In this document: piece by piece, positions 41,228 to 48,588 of the stretch
Layout of the letters: each line of letters begins with the position of its first letter
Numbering within the stretch: position 1 is the first letter of the stretch
Program-made: the position numbers and the translations under genes
From: an uncultured Collinsella sp.
Lineage (GTDB): Bacteria; Actinomycetota; Coriobacteriia; Coriobacteriales; Coriobacteriaceae
Length of the DNA stretch: 54,205 nucleotides
Direction: 5' to 3'
NCBI GenBank assembly: GCA_902494715.1
Contig: CABUUJ010000006.1
Location: 1-54,205 of the forward strand
The notes under the pieces: model-generated
What the model was told of the DNA's origin: nothing
What the model saw: only the letters and a program-made list of their open reading frames with translations
The model's database searches: none

Positions 41228-43444
41228 TTACTTGTCGGTGCCCAGCTTGTGCGGCTTGAGAGCGAGCGCATTGACGAGTGCGTCGGTGGCAGACTTGACG
41301 GCTGCCGGCTGCGGATCGTTGACGTGATCCTCGGGATGCACGGGCAGGTCCTTCTTGACGGCATCGTGGATCAAGTTGAGGTACTCAGTCACACCCGTGT
41401 TCGAAAGGTGCGTGCCGTCGCCATCGAACAGGTCGTTGCGGTTGGCACTGTATCCGTACCAATCGATAACGCGCACGTTCTTGTAGCGCGTAGCGGCGTT
41501 GGCGATGGCCTGGTTGGTAGAACCAACCCACGGCTGCGGGCTGCGCGTGTTCACAAACACCACAATACGCTTATCTCCTGCATCGGCCATGATGGCGTCG
41601 ATCTGGTCGTCGGTTACCAAGCCGTTGGTGCCCAGGGCAAAGACCACGATCTTGCCGGCAAGGTTCTGCTGGATATAGCCCTCAAATGTCGCGCGGCCCG
41701 CATCAAACTGGCGGCCCTTTTCGGCATCGATATGGCTGTGCGGGAACACGCCGTCAAAGGTGTCCACGGCACGCAGCGACACGGAGTCACCGATCATCAA
41801 CAGGTCGTAGGAGCCGTCGGGGAAGCCGTCGTTGTCCTTGTCGGTGTCGTCGGCCGCCTGCTGGTCGGTGGGCGCGGTGTTCTTTGCTTCCTTGTTGAGG
41901 ACCTCGGCGCCCTCACCGCTCAGTGCGGAGGTCTCCGGCACAAAGATCAGGCCGCCCAGTGCAACGACCAACACGACAGCGCAGGTTGCGCAGGCAGGGA
42001 CGTGCGCGCGCGCCCAGTTGGCGGGCGTGGCGGTGCCGTCGCGGAACTCGGATACGGTGCGTCCAAAGGCGCCCTTTCTAAACGGCGTCTCGATAAAGCG
42101 ATATGAGCATTCGGCCACGGCGACCACCAACAGCACCTGCAAAATGTACTGCCACCACGGTGTATCGTTGATGTTGGCGACCGGGTTCATGAGCAACAGC
42201 AGGGGATAGTGCCACAGGTAGATGCTGTACGAGCGCTTGCCAACCCACACGAGCGGCTCGGCGGACAGCGCGCGGGCAACCATTCCCTGGGGCTGCACGC
42301 AGGCGGCAATGACCATGAGCGTGAGGATGGAGCATAACAGCGTGCCGCCGCGATACTGGAAGGCGGTGTAGCCGTTGGTGAGCGCGACCATGGCGGCAAG
42401 GCCAACCAGACCCACGACGCCCAACACATCGATGGATGCGGGCGAGGACCAAAAACGCACGAGGGCGCTCGGCTGTGCCGGGACGGTCTCGGCTGCTTCG
42501 TCGGCCTTCTCGCCAGGCTTGCCCTCGGCGTTCTTGCCGTGCTTGGCGGCGCCAGCTAGGCGATTGAGCCCCAAGCGACGAGCGAGACGCACCGGCGCCA
42601 GGTCGCGATCGGGGATAAAGGCCATCCAGGCACCCAGCAGCAGCGAGAACACACGGGTGTCGGTGCCGTAGTACACGCGGCTGGGGTCGGCGGCAGGGTT
42701 GTAAAGCACCATCATGGCTAGGGCAGATACCGCGGCAAGGCCCAGAACCACGCGGCGCGTGTTGGGCTTGCTCACATGCATGGATACCATGGCAAACAGC
42801 AGTGGCGGCCAAATCAGGTAGAACTGTTCCTCGATGGCAAGCGACCAAAAGTGCGTGAGCGGCGAGGGGTCGCCCAGAGCATTGAAGTACGAGACGTTTT
42901 GGGCAATCTGCCACCAGTTGTTGAAGAACAGCAGCGACGGCAGGATGTCGGGGCGCATCTTGGTGAGCATCACGTGGTTAAAGATAGTGCACAGCGCGCA
43001 GGTTACAAACACTACCGTTACCACGGCGGGGACCAGGCGACGGATGCGGCGAATCCAGAAGCTCTTGAGGTCGATGCGTCCGGTCTTAGCGACTTCGTTG
43101 AGCAGCAAGCGCGTGATCAGATAGCCCGAAAGCACAAAGAAGATCGTGACGCCAAGCAGGCCGCCCTGAGCCCACGTGAGGTTAAGGTGATAGAGCACCA
43201 CCGCGACGACGGCGAGCGTACGCAGACCGTCGAGTGCAGGGATGTAGCGGGACTTGGGGCGAGCGGGCGTCTGCTCCGCGGCGGGAGTGTTGGCGCGGCC
43301 CGCGTTGTTGGCAGAAGCGCGATGGGGGCTCGCGGTGCGTCGCGGCTCGTTGGCACGGCGTTCGCCCTTCACGCGTTCGTGCGGTGCCGGCTCGTTGCCC
43401 GTGCGGCGTCGACCGCGCGAGCCCGATTGCGAGAATTGTTCCAT
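41228..43444 (-). CDS. OafA-type O-acyltransferase with C-terminal SGNH domain
   Basis: A 738-residue envelope enzyme. After a basic, disordered N-terminus (~1-65), an acyltransferase-3 membrane domain (~68-430) has YIPALDGLRTLAVVAVVLYH, with the catalytic-type histidine, and FFVLSGYLITRLLL. A further helix at ~490 leads to an extracytoplasmic SGNH domain (~560-720). Its blocks are LMIGDSVSLRA, ALGTNG and GDGTHLS, which supply the Ser, Asn, Asp and His. OafA/OatA-type proteins move acetyl groups across the membrane onto peptidoglycan, lipopolysaccharide or wall glycans. OatA-type activity (lysozyme resistance) is plausible here; the acceptor is unknown. It is divergent from the ribokinase gene. 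Confidence 0.9.
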   Translation of the reverse strand: MEQFSQSGSRGRRRTGNEPAPHERVKGERRANEPRRTASPHRASANNAGRANTPAAEQTPARPKSRYIPALDGLRTLAVVAVVLYHLNLTWAQGGLLGVTIFFVLSGYLITRLLLNEVAKTGRIDLKSFWIRRIRRLVPAVVTVVFVTCALCTIFNHVMLTKMRPDILPSLLFFNNWWQIAQNVSYFNALGDPSPLTHFWSLAIEEQFYLIWPPLLFAMVSMHVSKPNTRRVVLGLAAVSALAMMVLYNPAADPSRVYYGTDTRVFSLLLGAWMAFIPDRDLAPVRLARRLGLNRLAGAAKHGKNAEGKPGEKADEAAETVPAQPSALVRFWSSPASIDVLGVVGLVGLAAMVALTNGYTAFQYRGGTLLCSILTLMVIAACVQPQGMVARALSAEPLVWVGKRSYSIYLWHYPLLLLMNPVANINDTPWWQYILQVLLVVAVAECSYRFIETPFRKGAFGRTVSEFRDGTATPANWARAHVPACATCAVVLVVALGGLIFVPETSALSGEGAEVLNKEAKNTAPTDQQAADDTDKDNDGFPDGSYDLLMIGDSVSLRAVDTFDGVFPHSHIDAEKGRQFDAGRATFEGYIQQNLAGKIVVFALGTNGLVTDDQIDAIMADAGDKRIVVFVNTRSPQPWVGSTNQAIANAATRYKNVRVIDWYGYSANRNDLFDGDGTHLSNTGVTEYLNLIHDAVKKDLPVHPEDHVNDPQPAAVKSATDALVNALALKPHKLGTDK

Positions 43445-43483
43445 AAAACATCATCCAATGACGAGAATAATCAGCACGTATTC

Positions 43484-43489
43484 ATTGTA
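43484..43489 (-). promoter_or_regulatory. Candidate -10 box of the acyltransferase gene
   Basis: TACAAT on the minus strand, about 40 bases before the ATG at 43444. No good -35 was found. Confidence 0.35.
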
Positions 43490-43537
43490 GCTGCCTGCTC
43501 CTGTGAATGCTTGCTGCTGGCGCAAGCTCAAGCGCGC

Positions 43538-43566
43538 GTCCACATCAAAGTGGACTAAAGTTATAG
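43538..43566 (+). promoter_or_regulatory. Promoter with operator-like dyad before the ribokinase gene
   Basis: A perfect dyad GTCCAC-ATCAAA-GTGGAC (43538-43555) is followed by a TTATAG -10 box (43561-43566). The left arm sits 17 bases from that box, where a -35 would be, so a repressor bound here would block transcription. Confidence 0.45.
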
Positions 43567-43631
43567 GGGGTGCGAGAGTGCACAATCGATGGTCGACGGT
43601 GGGCACAAAGCCTGAAGACGAGGAGGTTTCC

Positions 43632-44594
43632 ATGGCGGATCACAGCATCGTTGCGGTGTTCGGCAGCATGAACATGGACCTTTCGGTGGCGTGCGAGCGC
43701 ATGCCGCGCGCGGGCGAGACCGTCGGCGGCAGCGGTTTTATCACCAACGCCGGTGGCAAGGGCGCTAACCAGGCCGTCGCCGCCACGCGCATGGGTGCGC
43801 GCACGTGCATGATCGGCGCGGTCGGCTGTGACGCATTTGGCATGTCGCTCGTGGCGGGGCTCCAAGATACTGGCGTGAACTGTGACTTTGTGGCGCGTCG
43901 CGATGATGTGGAGACGGGAACGGCGACCATCATTCGCTGTGAGGGCGACAACCGCATCGTGCTGTCGCCGGGAGCCAATCATGCGCTTACGGGCGAGGAC
44001 GTCGCCTGCGCGCTGAGGCGTCTGGTGGCCGATGAGCTCGACGGCGACGCCAGCGAGATTGCCCCGGCTGCCGGAAGCGTCTTTATCGCCCAGGGCGAAT
44101 GTGACCTTGCGGCGACGGCCGAGGCGCTTGTTTGCGCTCACGAGCTGGGGTTCTATACGGTCTTTAATCCAGCGCCCGCCTGCGAGTTACCTGCGGAGGT
44201 CTGGCCTGCGGTCGACCTGGTCTGCCCCAACGAGACCGAGTGCCAGGTTCTGACGGGCATTCTGCCCACGGATGATGTGAGTTGCGTCGCCGCGCTCAAT
44301 GCGCTGCTCGACAAGGGCGCCGGCGCCGCGGTCATCACGCTGGGCGGTGCCGGCTCGGTTACGCTCGGCGATGGCGGTGAGCTGCTGCGCATGCCGGCAC
44401 TTTCGAGTGCGGTAGTCGATACCACGGCCGCCGGCGATACGTTTATCGGCGCGTTGGCGGCGGCTCGCCTAGAGGGCTTGCCGCTCTTTGAGTGCATGGT
44501 CGCGGGTGCTCGCGCCTCGGCAGTGACGGTGTCGCGCCTGGGCGCTCAGCAATCGATTCCCACGCGCGCCGAAGTTGAACATTGGTTTGGTTAA
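43632..44594 (+). CDS. rbsK: Ribokinase (PfkB family)
   Basis: A 320-residue sugar kinase. The N-terminal GSMNMDLSV, the substrate motif GGKGANQAVAATRMGA and the catalytic DTTAAGDTFIGAL (GAGD-type anion hole with the base Asp) are typical of ribokinases. It phosphorylates ribose to ribose-5-phosphate in the cytoplasm. AGGAGG lies 6 bases before the ATG at 43632; a longer open frame upstream lacks a site. The nucleoside hydrolase gene follows after 30 bases, so the pair would release ribose from nucleosides and phosphorylate it. No ribose transporter lies nearby. Confidence 0.88.
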   Translation: MADHSIVAVFGSMNMDLSVACERMPRAGETVGGSGFITNAGGKGANQAVAATRMGARTCMIGAVGCDAFGMSLVAGLQDTGVNCDFVARRDDVETGTATIIRCEGDNRIVLSPGANHALTGEDVACALRRLVADELDGDASEIAPAAGSVFIAQGECDLAATAEALVCAHELGFYTVFNPAPACELPAEVWPAVDLVCPNETECQVLTGILPTDDVSCVAALNALLDKGAGAAVITLGGAGSVTLGDGGELLRMPALSSAVVDTTAAGDTFIGALAAARLEGLPLFECMVAGARASAVTVSRLGAQQSIPTRAEVEHWFG

Positions 44595-44624
44595 ACGATA
44601 AAGACGGAGAAGCGGAGTAGAACA

Positions 44625-45599
44625 ATGGCAATCAAGAAGCTGATCCTTGATCTGGATATGGGTGTGGACGATGCGATGGCGCTGGCCTATGCCATCGCGA
44701 GCCCCGAGGTGGAGCTCGTGGGCATCACCACGTGCTTTGGCAACGTGCGCGTCGAGCAATCGGCGCACAATTGCCTGGCGGTGCTCGATCTGCTGGGTCG
44801 CCCCGAGGTTCCGGTGTACCTGGGTGCCGACCGTCCTCTGCAGGCGACTGAGCCCTATACGCCGCCGGCGTCCACCGCGCTCATTCACGGCAAGAACGGC
44901 ATCGGCGGCGCGAGCGTGCCCGCGTCGCCCTACGAGCCGGTGGGGGCGACCTCGGCCGACGGCAACGCTGCGGTCGATTATCTGATCGATGCCGCGCGCA
45001 CCTATGGTCCCGATCTGGTCTACGTAGCGACTGGCCCGCTCTCCAACCTGGCGCTCGCCCTGGAGCGCGATGCGGCGGCGATGATGTCCATCGGCCGCGT
45101 GGTCGTGATGGGCGGCGCCCTTACCGTGCCCGGTAACGTGAGCGCGGGCGCCGAGGCCAACATGGCGAGCGACCCCGAGGCAGCCGACGCGGTGCTGCGC
45201 TCGGGCCGTAAGCTCACCATGGTGGGTCTGGACGTGACGCATCGCGTAGTGCTCACACGCCGCGACATTGCCGGCTGGACGGGCTCGGGCACCATGGCGG
45301 GCTGCGCATTTGCGAGCATGGTCGAGCACTACATTGGCTCGTACGAGATGAACGCACCCTACCTGGGTGGTTGTGCGCTGCACGATCCGCTGGCCGTTGC
45401 CGTGGCGATCGACCCCACGCTCGTAGGTGCGCTCGGCTGCAACCTGCGTGTTGATCTGCTGGGCGAGTACCGCGGTCGCACCATCTGCGATGAGCGCCGC
45501 CTGTCCGATCCGGACAAGAGCGCACTCGTGGCGCTGACCGTCGACGCCCCGCGCTTCCTGTCCGAGTTCAAGGCGCGCATGGCCCGCGTCCTGGGCTAA
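44625..45599 (+). CDS. Inosine/uridine-preferring nucleoside hydrolase
   Basis: A 324-residue cytoplasmic enzyme. The Ca2+-binding N-terminal motif reads LDLDMGVDDAMAL (D9, D11, D15, D16; the family consensus is DTDPGIDDA). The VGITTCFGN and HDPLAVAVAIDP blocks also match the family. It splits ribonucleosides into base and ribose. GGAGAAGCGGAG precedes the ATG. It is the second gene of an operon with ribokinase, a consistent salvage module. The base preference cannot be read from the sequence. Confidence 0.88.
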   Translation: MAIKKLILDLDMGVDDAMALAYAIASPEVELVGITTCFGNVRVEQSAHNCLAVLDLLGRPEVPVYLGADRPLQATEPYTPPASTALIHGKNGIGGASVPASPYEPVGATSADGNAAVDYLIDAARTYGPDLVYVATGPLSNLALALERDAAAMMSIGRVVVMGGALTVPGNVSAGAEANMASDPEAADAVLRSGRKLTMVGLDVTHRVVLTRRDIAGWTGSGTMAGCAFASMVEHYIGSYEMNAPYLGGCALHDPLAVAVAIDPTLVGALGCNLRVDLLGEYRGRTICDERRLSDPDKSALVALTVDAPRFLSEFKARMARVLG

Positions 45600-45608
45600 G
45601 TTGTCTTT

Positions 45609-45679
45609 TTGGGACGGGGCTTTTTTGACTGGTATGATTGGTGCGACCATTCGAACCAGCTAAAAGAGCCCCGTCCCAA
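45609..45679 (+). promoter_or_regulatory. Long hairpin with internal promoter before luxS
   Basis: Arms 45609-45626 and 45662-45679 pair at 17 of 18 bases (TTGGGACGGGGCT... with ...AGCCCCGTCCCAA). The loop holds a second small stem, CTGGT/ACCAG, and an extended -10 box TGGTATGAT (45631-45638). Transcripts of the upstream operon would carry the full hairpin; transcripts from the internal promoter would carry only the right arm. Confidence 0.45.
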
Positions 45680-45702
45680 TTTGACTATCGAGAGGATTTG
45701 CC

Positions 45703-46191
45703 ATGGAGCGCATCGCCAGCTTTTCTGTTGATCATCTGCTGCTTGAGCCCGGCGTGTATGTGAGCCGCATCGACCGCGATCCGGCGACCGGTGCCGCCGT
45801 CACAACGTTTGACCTGCGCCTGACCACGCCCAACAAGGAGCCGGTCATGAACACGGCCGAGTGCCACACCATCGAGCACCTGGGCGCGACGTTCCTCCGC
45901 AATCATGCCGAGTGGTCGAGCCGCATTGTCTACTTTGGCCCCATGGGCTGCCGCACGGGCTTTTACCTGGTTGTCTTTGGCGAGCTGACGAGCGAGAAGA
46001 TCTTGCCGCTCGTCCGCGAGCTGTTTGAGTTTGTCGCCGACTTTGAGGGCGATGTCCCCGGTGCCGCTCCCGAGGAGTGCGGTAACTACCTGGACCAGAA
46101 CCTTCCTATGGCTAACTGGCTCGCACGCCGTTACCTCAACCGCGACCTGGCCGATATCGACGAGAAGCACCTGCACTATCAGCAGGCGTAA
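45703..46191 (+). CDS. luxS: S-ribosylhomocysteine lyase
   Basis: A 162-residue LuxS. Metal ligands are the two His of HTIEH (residues 55 and 59) and C126 (EECGNY). The catalytic cysteine is C83 in GPMGCRTG, and E58 is the general base. The length matches the family. LuxS cleaves S-ribosylhomocysteine to homocysteine and DPD, the precursor of autoinducer-2, as part of activated methyl cycle recycling. The S-adenosylhomocysteine nucleosidase that feeds it is not in the window; the nucleoside hydrolase just upstream is of a different family. A terminator follows, so it is probably a single-gene unit. Confidence 0.95.
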   Translation: MERIASFSVDHLLLEPGVYVSRIDRDPATGAAVTTFDLRLTTPNKEPVMNTAECHTIEHLGATFLRNHAEWSSRIVYFGPMGCRTGFYLVVFGELTSEKILPLVRELFEFVADFEGDVPGAAPEECGNYLDQNLPMANWLARRYLNRDLADIDEKHLHYQQA

Positions 46192-46218
46192 GAGCTTTAT
46201 CGCCCAAAACGAGCGCAT

Positions 46219-46251
46219 TGGGCGCCTTCGCTTATGCGGGGGCGCCTTTTT
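46219..46251 (+). terminator. Terminator of luxS
   Basis: GGCGCC (46221-46226) pairs with GGCGCC (46241-46246), with added flanking pairs, and is followed by five T. Confidence 0.75.
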
Positions 46252-46300
46252 GTTGATTGGTCGGGACGAGCGTTCAAAATCGCTCATGTTTGTTCTAGAA

Positions 46301-46326
46301 TGTTCGTATAGTCACATTTACGAACA
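46301..46326. promoter_or_regulatory. Operator-like dyad over the promoter of the DUF4867 gene
   Basis: TGTTCGTA (46301-46308) and TACGAACA (46319-46326) form a perfect 8-bp dyad with a 10-base centre. A TATAGT -10 box (46307-46312) lies inside it, and the right arm touches the AGGAG ribosome site. A GntR- or LacI-type repressor site is likely. Confidence 0.6.
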
Positions 46327-46335
46327 GGAGTGAAC

Positions 46336-46980
46336 ATGCATATCTACTCTGTCAACGATCCCGAGTTCAAATCCTATGGCAACGTTTGGGATGACGTCCC
46401 GTCCGAGCTCACGTCGCCCGTGCTCGAGGCACTCTCTGCCACGCCCATTCCCGAGGGCAGCAAGTACGTTGCAAGCGCGCCGGAGCTCGAGGGCGTCAAG
46501 GATGCCGATAAACTGGGCTTTCTCATGTTTGGCGGCCGTCCCTTCCAGCTCGGCTGGTGCAACGGTCACAACACGCGTCTCAACTGCCTGGAGTACCACC
46601 GCGCCAGCGAGTTTAACCTGGGCGCCCGCGATTTTATTCTGCTCGTGGCGCATCGCTGGGAGATCGAGGACGGCAAGCTCGACACCGCGTGCGTCAAGGC
46701 GTTCCGCGTGCCGGCGGGTACGGTTGTTGAGGTCTTCAACACCACGCTCCACTATACGCCCTGCATGGTCGACGAAGGCGGCTTCCAGGTGATGGTGGCG
46801 CTGCCGGCGGGCACCAACGGCCCGCGCCCCGAGGCCGCAGCCGACATGCCTGCCACCGGTGACAGCTACTGCTACTGGAAGGCCGACAAGTGGGTTCTCT
46901 GCCATGCTGACAGCCCCAAGGCAGCCGAAGGCGGCTACGTAGGTCTCATCGGCAAAAACCTCGACATCGCCTGCGACTAG
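46336..46980 (+). CDS. DUF4867 family cupin-like protein
   Basis: A 214-residue cytoplasmic protein. The block FQLGWCNGHNTRLNCLEYHR followed by ASEFNLGARDFILLVAHRWE matches DUF4867 proteins, which are cupin-like and often sit near sugar metabolism genes; no reaction is known. AGGAG lies 5 bases before the ATG at 46336. The last ~18 codons and the sequence after the stop are duplicated at 48271-48437, on the far side of an inserted ATPase gene. Confidence 0.75.
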   Translation: MHIYSVNDPEFKSYGNVWDDVPSELTSPVLEALSATPIPEGSKYVASAPELEGVKDADKLGFLMFGGRPFQLGWCNGHNTRLNCLEYHRASEFNLGARDFILLVAHRWEIEDGKLDTACVKAFRVPAGTVVEVFNTTLHYTPCMVDEGGFQVMVALPAGTNGPRPEAAADMPATGDSYCYWKADKWVLCHADSPKAAEGGYVGLIGKNLDIACD

Positions 46981-47094
46981 AATCTTCTGTCTCGATCTGT
47001 AACATCTAGCGGGCTAAATCGTCTCTACTTGTTACAGATCGAGACAAACCGGGTCCAAGCCGCCACAAAGGTGCCTGTCCCCTTTGTGGTGGCT
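46927..47094 (+). repeat. Direct repeat flanking the ATPase gene, left copy
   Basis: 168 bases covering the end of the DUF4867 gene, a family 1 palindrome and a GCCGCCACAAAGG hairpin. The right copy at 48271-48437 is about 94% identical by eye, with one 1-base deletion that breaks the reading frame there. Confidence 0.9.
46989..47045. repeat. Palindromic repeat family 1, copy 4
   Basis: Perfect 16-base arms GTCTCGATCTGTAACA (46989-47004) and TGTTACAGATCGAGAC (47030-47045). Confidence 0.9.
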
Positions 47095-48204
47095 GCCTAG
47101 AGTTTGGCTGCGCAGATAGTCAGCCATATATGGAACGGCGAAACGCACATAACCGCGGCGCGCCTGTTCGATTACGCCGGCGTCGATGAGGCGCCGGCGA
47201 TACTTTTGCGCATAGTCGGGTGTGACTGACATACGTTTCGCTACATCGGAAATGCGCGAAACGGCGTCTTCGTCATCAGTCATTGCGTCGAGAAACGCGA
47301 CGTCTTGGCCCGATAGCGCGGCGAGCGTCGTTTCACAAACATCGTTTTCGAAATCGGCTTTTGACGCTTCGATAGCTCCGTCGACTTGCTCTGGCGTTAC
47401 GTGTTCTCCTGTCTTGCAGCGATTGCCGATGTTATAGCCGATGAGCTGCAGCATATAGGGCGAGCCTTGGGTTGCGCGAGCGGCACGGAGGCGAAGGTCG
47501 CCTGGAATATCAAGGTCGAGCTCTTCGAAAGCCCGCTGATAATAGGCATCGACATCTCCGACTGAAAGCGGTTCGAGCGTGACCTTGCGAGCGCGGTTGA
47601 GAAATGTCAGCACGCGGTCATTGAGCGTTGCACAGACGGCTCCCGGGAGACCTGCCATAACAAGCGCGACGTTGAGTCCCTCACCGACCAGCTCTTGATA
47701 GGCGGTGACGAGCTGTCTAATCTCAGGTGAATTAGCTTGGAGCTCATCGATAAGGATGAGGATGCCGTGCCCCTGCTCGGTCAGCTTGCGCGCCAGCTGC
47801 GTGAGTTTGAACTGGAAACTCTTGGTCTCCTGCACATCGCGTGTGAACTCGAGACCGGCTGAGAAGCCGAAGACGCTCAAGCTACCGCCAGAAAGTTTGG
47901 GGAGATGACGCTTGCTGACATAAGGCTCGCCTGCTTCTTGGATTTTTTCAACAATGCGCTCAAGCATATCTTCGGAGGCTACGGTGGGTGTGGCGACAAC
48001 AAAACCGAGCTTGCGTGCGCGGTCGGTAAGTTCCCACAGAAGAACCGTCTTGCCGCTGCCTCGCTGGCCGAGCATGAGCATGGCTCGGTCTCGATTGCCC
48101 GGCTCCTGCTCAAGACCGGAGATGAATGTCGAAATCACGTTCCCGCGACCCACCAGATAGGACGGGCGATTTCCAAATGAGGGGGAGAAGATGGTTTCAG
48201 TCAT
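47032..48204 (-). CDS. AAA-family ATPase (archaeal ATPase-like), insert between direct repeats
   Basis: A 390-residue P-loop ATPase. Walker A is LGQRGSGKTVLL (~46-57), Walker B is ILILIDELQ (~150), and a C-terminal winged-helix region (~300-370) reads SRISDVAKRMSVTPDYAQKY. This is the AAA_16/archaeal ATPase layout found in standalone regulators and mobile regions. The start has AAAGGAGA 3 bases upstream in a purine-rich leader. The last ~20 residues (HHKGDRHLCGGLDPVCLDL) are encoded by the repeat at 47032-47094, so the original 3' end was replaced or extended on insertion. Function is unknown; no toxin, nuclease or partner gene is adjacent. Confidence 0.8.
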   Translation of the reverse strand: MTETIFSPSFGNRPSYLVGRGNVISTFISGLEQEPGNRDRAMLMLGQRGSGKTVLLWELTDRARKLGFVVATPTVASEDMLERIVEKIQEAGEPYVSKRHLPKLSGGSLSVFGFSAGLEFTRDVQETKSFQFKLTQLARKLTEQGHGILILIDELQANSPEIRQLVTAYQELVGEGLNVALVMAGLPGAVCATLNDRVLTFLNRARKVTLEPLSVGDVDAYYQRAFEELDLDIPGDLRLRAARATQGSPYMLQLIGYNIGNRCKTGEHVTPEQVDGAIEASKADFENDVCETTLAALSGQDVAFLDAMTDDEDAVSRISDVAKRMSVTPDYAQKYRRRLIDAGVIEQARRGYVRFAVPYMADYLRSQTLGSHHKGDRHLCGGLDPVCLDL

Positions 48205-48250
48205 AAGTCTCCTTTCCTTTTTTTCCTATTTTTTCCTTTCTTTCCTATTC

Positions 48251-48256
48251 AGTCAA
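48251..48256 (-). promoter_or_regulatory. Possible -35 box of the ATPase gene
   Basis: TTGACT on the minus strand, followed after 17 bases by AAAAAT in a purine-rich tract leading to the ATG at 48204. Confidence 0.35.
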
Positions 48257-48270
48257 ATGAATTGCTGAGC

Positions 48271-48437
48271 GAAGGCGGTTACGTAGGTCTCGTCGGCAAA
48301 ACCTCGACATCACCTGCGACTAGAATCTTCTGTCTCGATCTGTAACATCTAGCGGGCTAAATCGTCTCTACCTGTTACAGATCGAGACAAACCGGGCCCA
48401 AACCACCACAAAGGTGCCTGTCCCCATTGTGGTGGTG
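48271..48437 (+). repeat. Direct repeat flanking the ATPase gene, right copy
   Basis: 167 bases homologous to 46927-47094. The copy of the DUF4867 end here (GAAGGCGGTTACGTAGG onwards) has no start and a frameshift, so it is a gene fragment. It makes up most of the 384-base gap before the glucosidase gene. Confidence 0.9.
48332..48388. repeat. Palindromic repeat family 1, copy 5
   Basis: Perfect 16-base arms identical to those of copy 4, inside the right direct repeat. Confidence 0.9.
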
Positions 48438-48588
48438 TAGGGCGGCGGTATCAAAAAGTGTCAGGCGGGGGCGGCTGCCGGGCCGCCGTGTGCGAAAAGA
48501 AGTGTCGGCCTGCGTCGCTGTCGTTGGGCGAGGCCCTATTTGCGGGGATACTGAAACCACGACAAGCAGCGTATGAAAGGATCGATGC

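Noticed and set aside
44625..46191. The idea that the nucleoside hydrolase supplies LuxS substrate from S-adenosylhomocysteine
   Set aside because: The enzyme has the Ca2+-binding nucleoside hydrolase motif, not the Pfs/MTAN fold, and a hairpin and promoter separate it from luxS.
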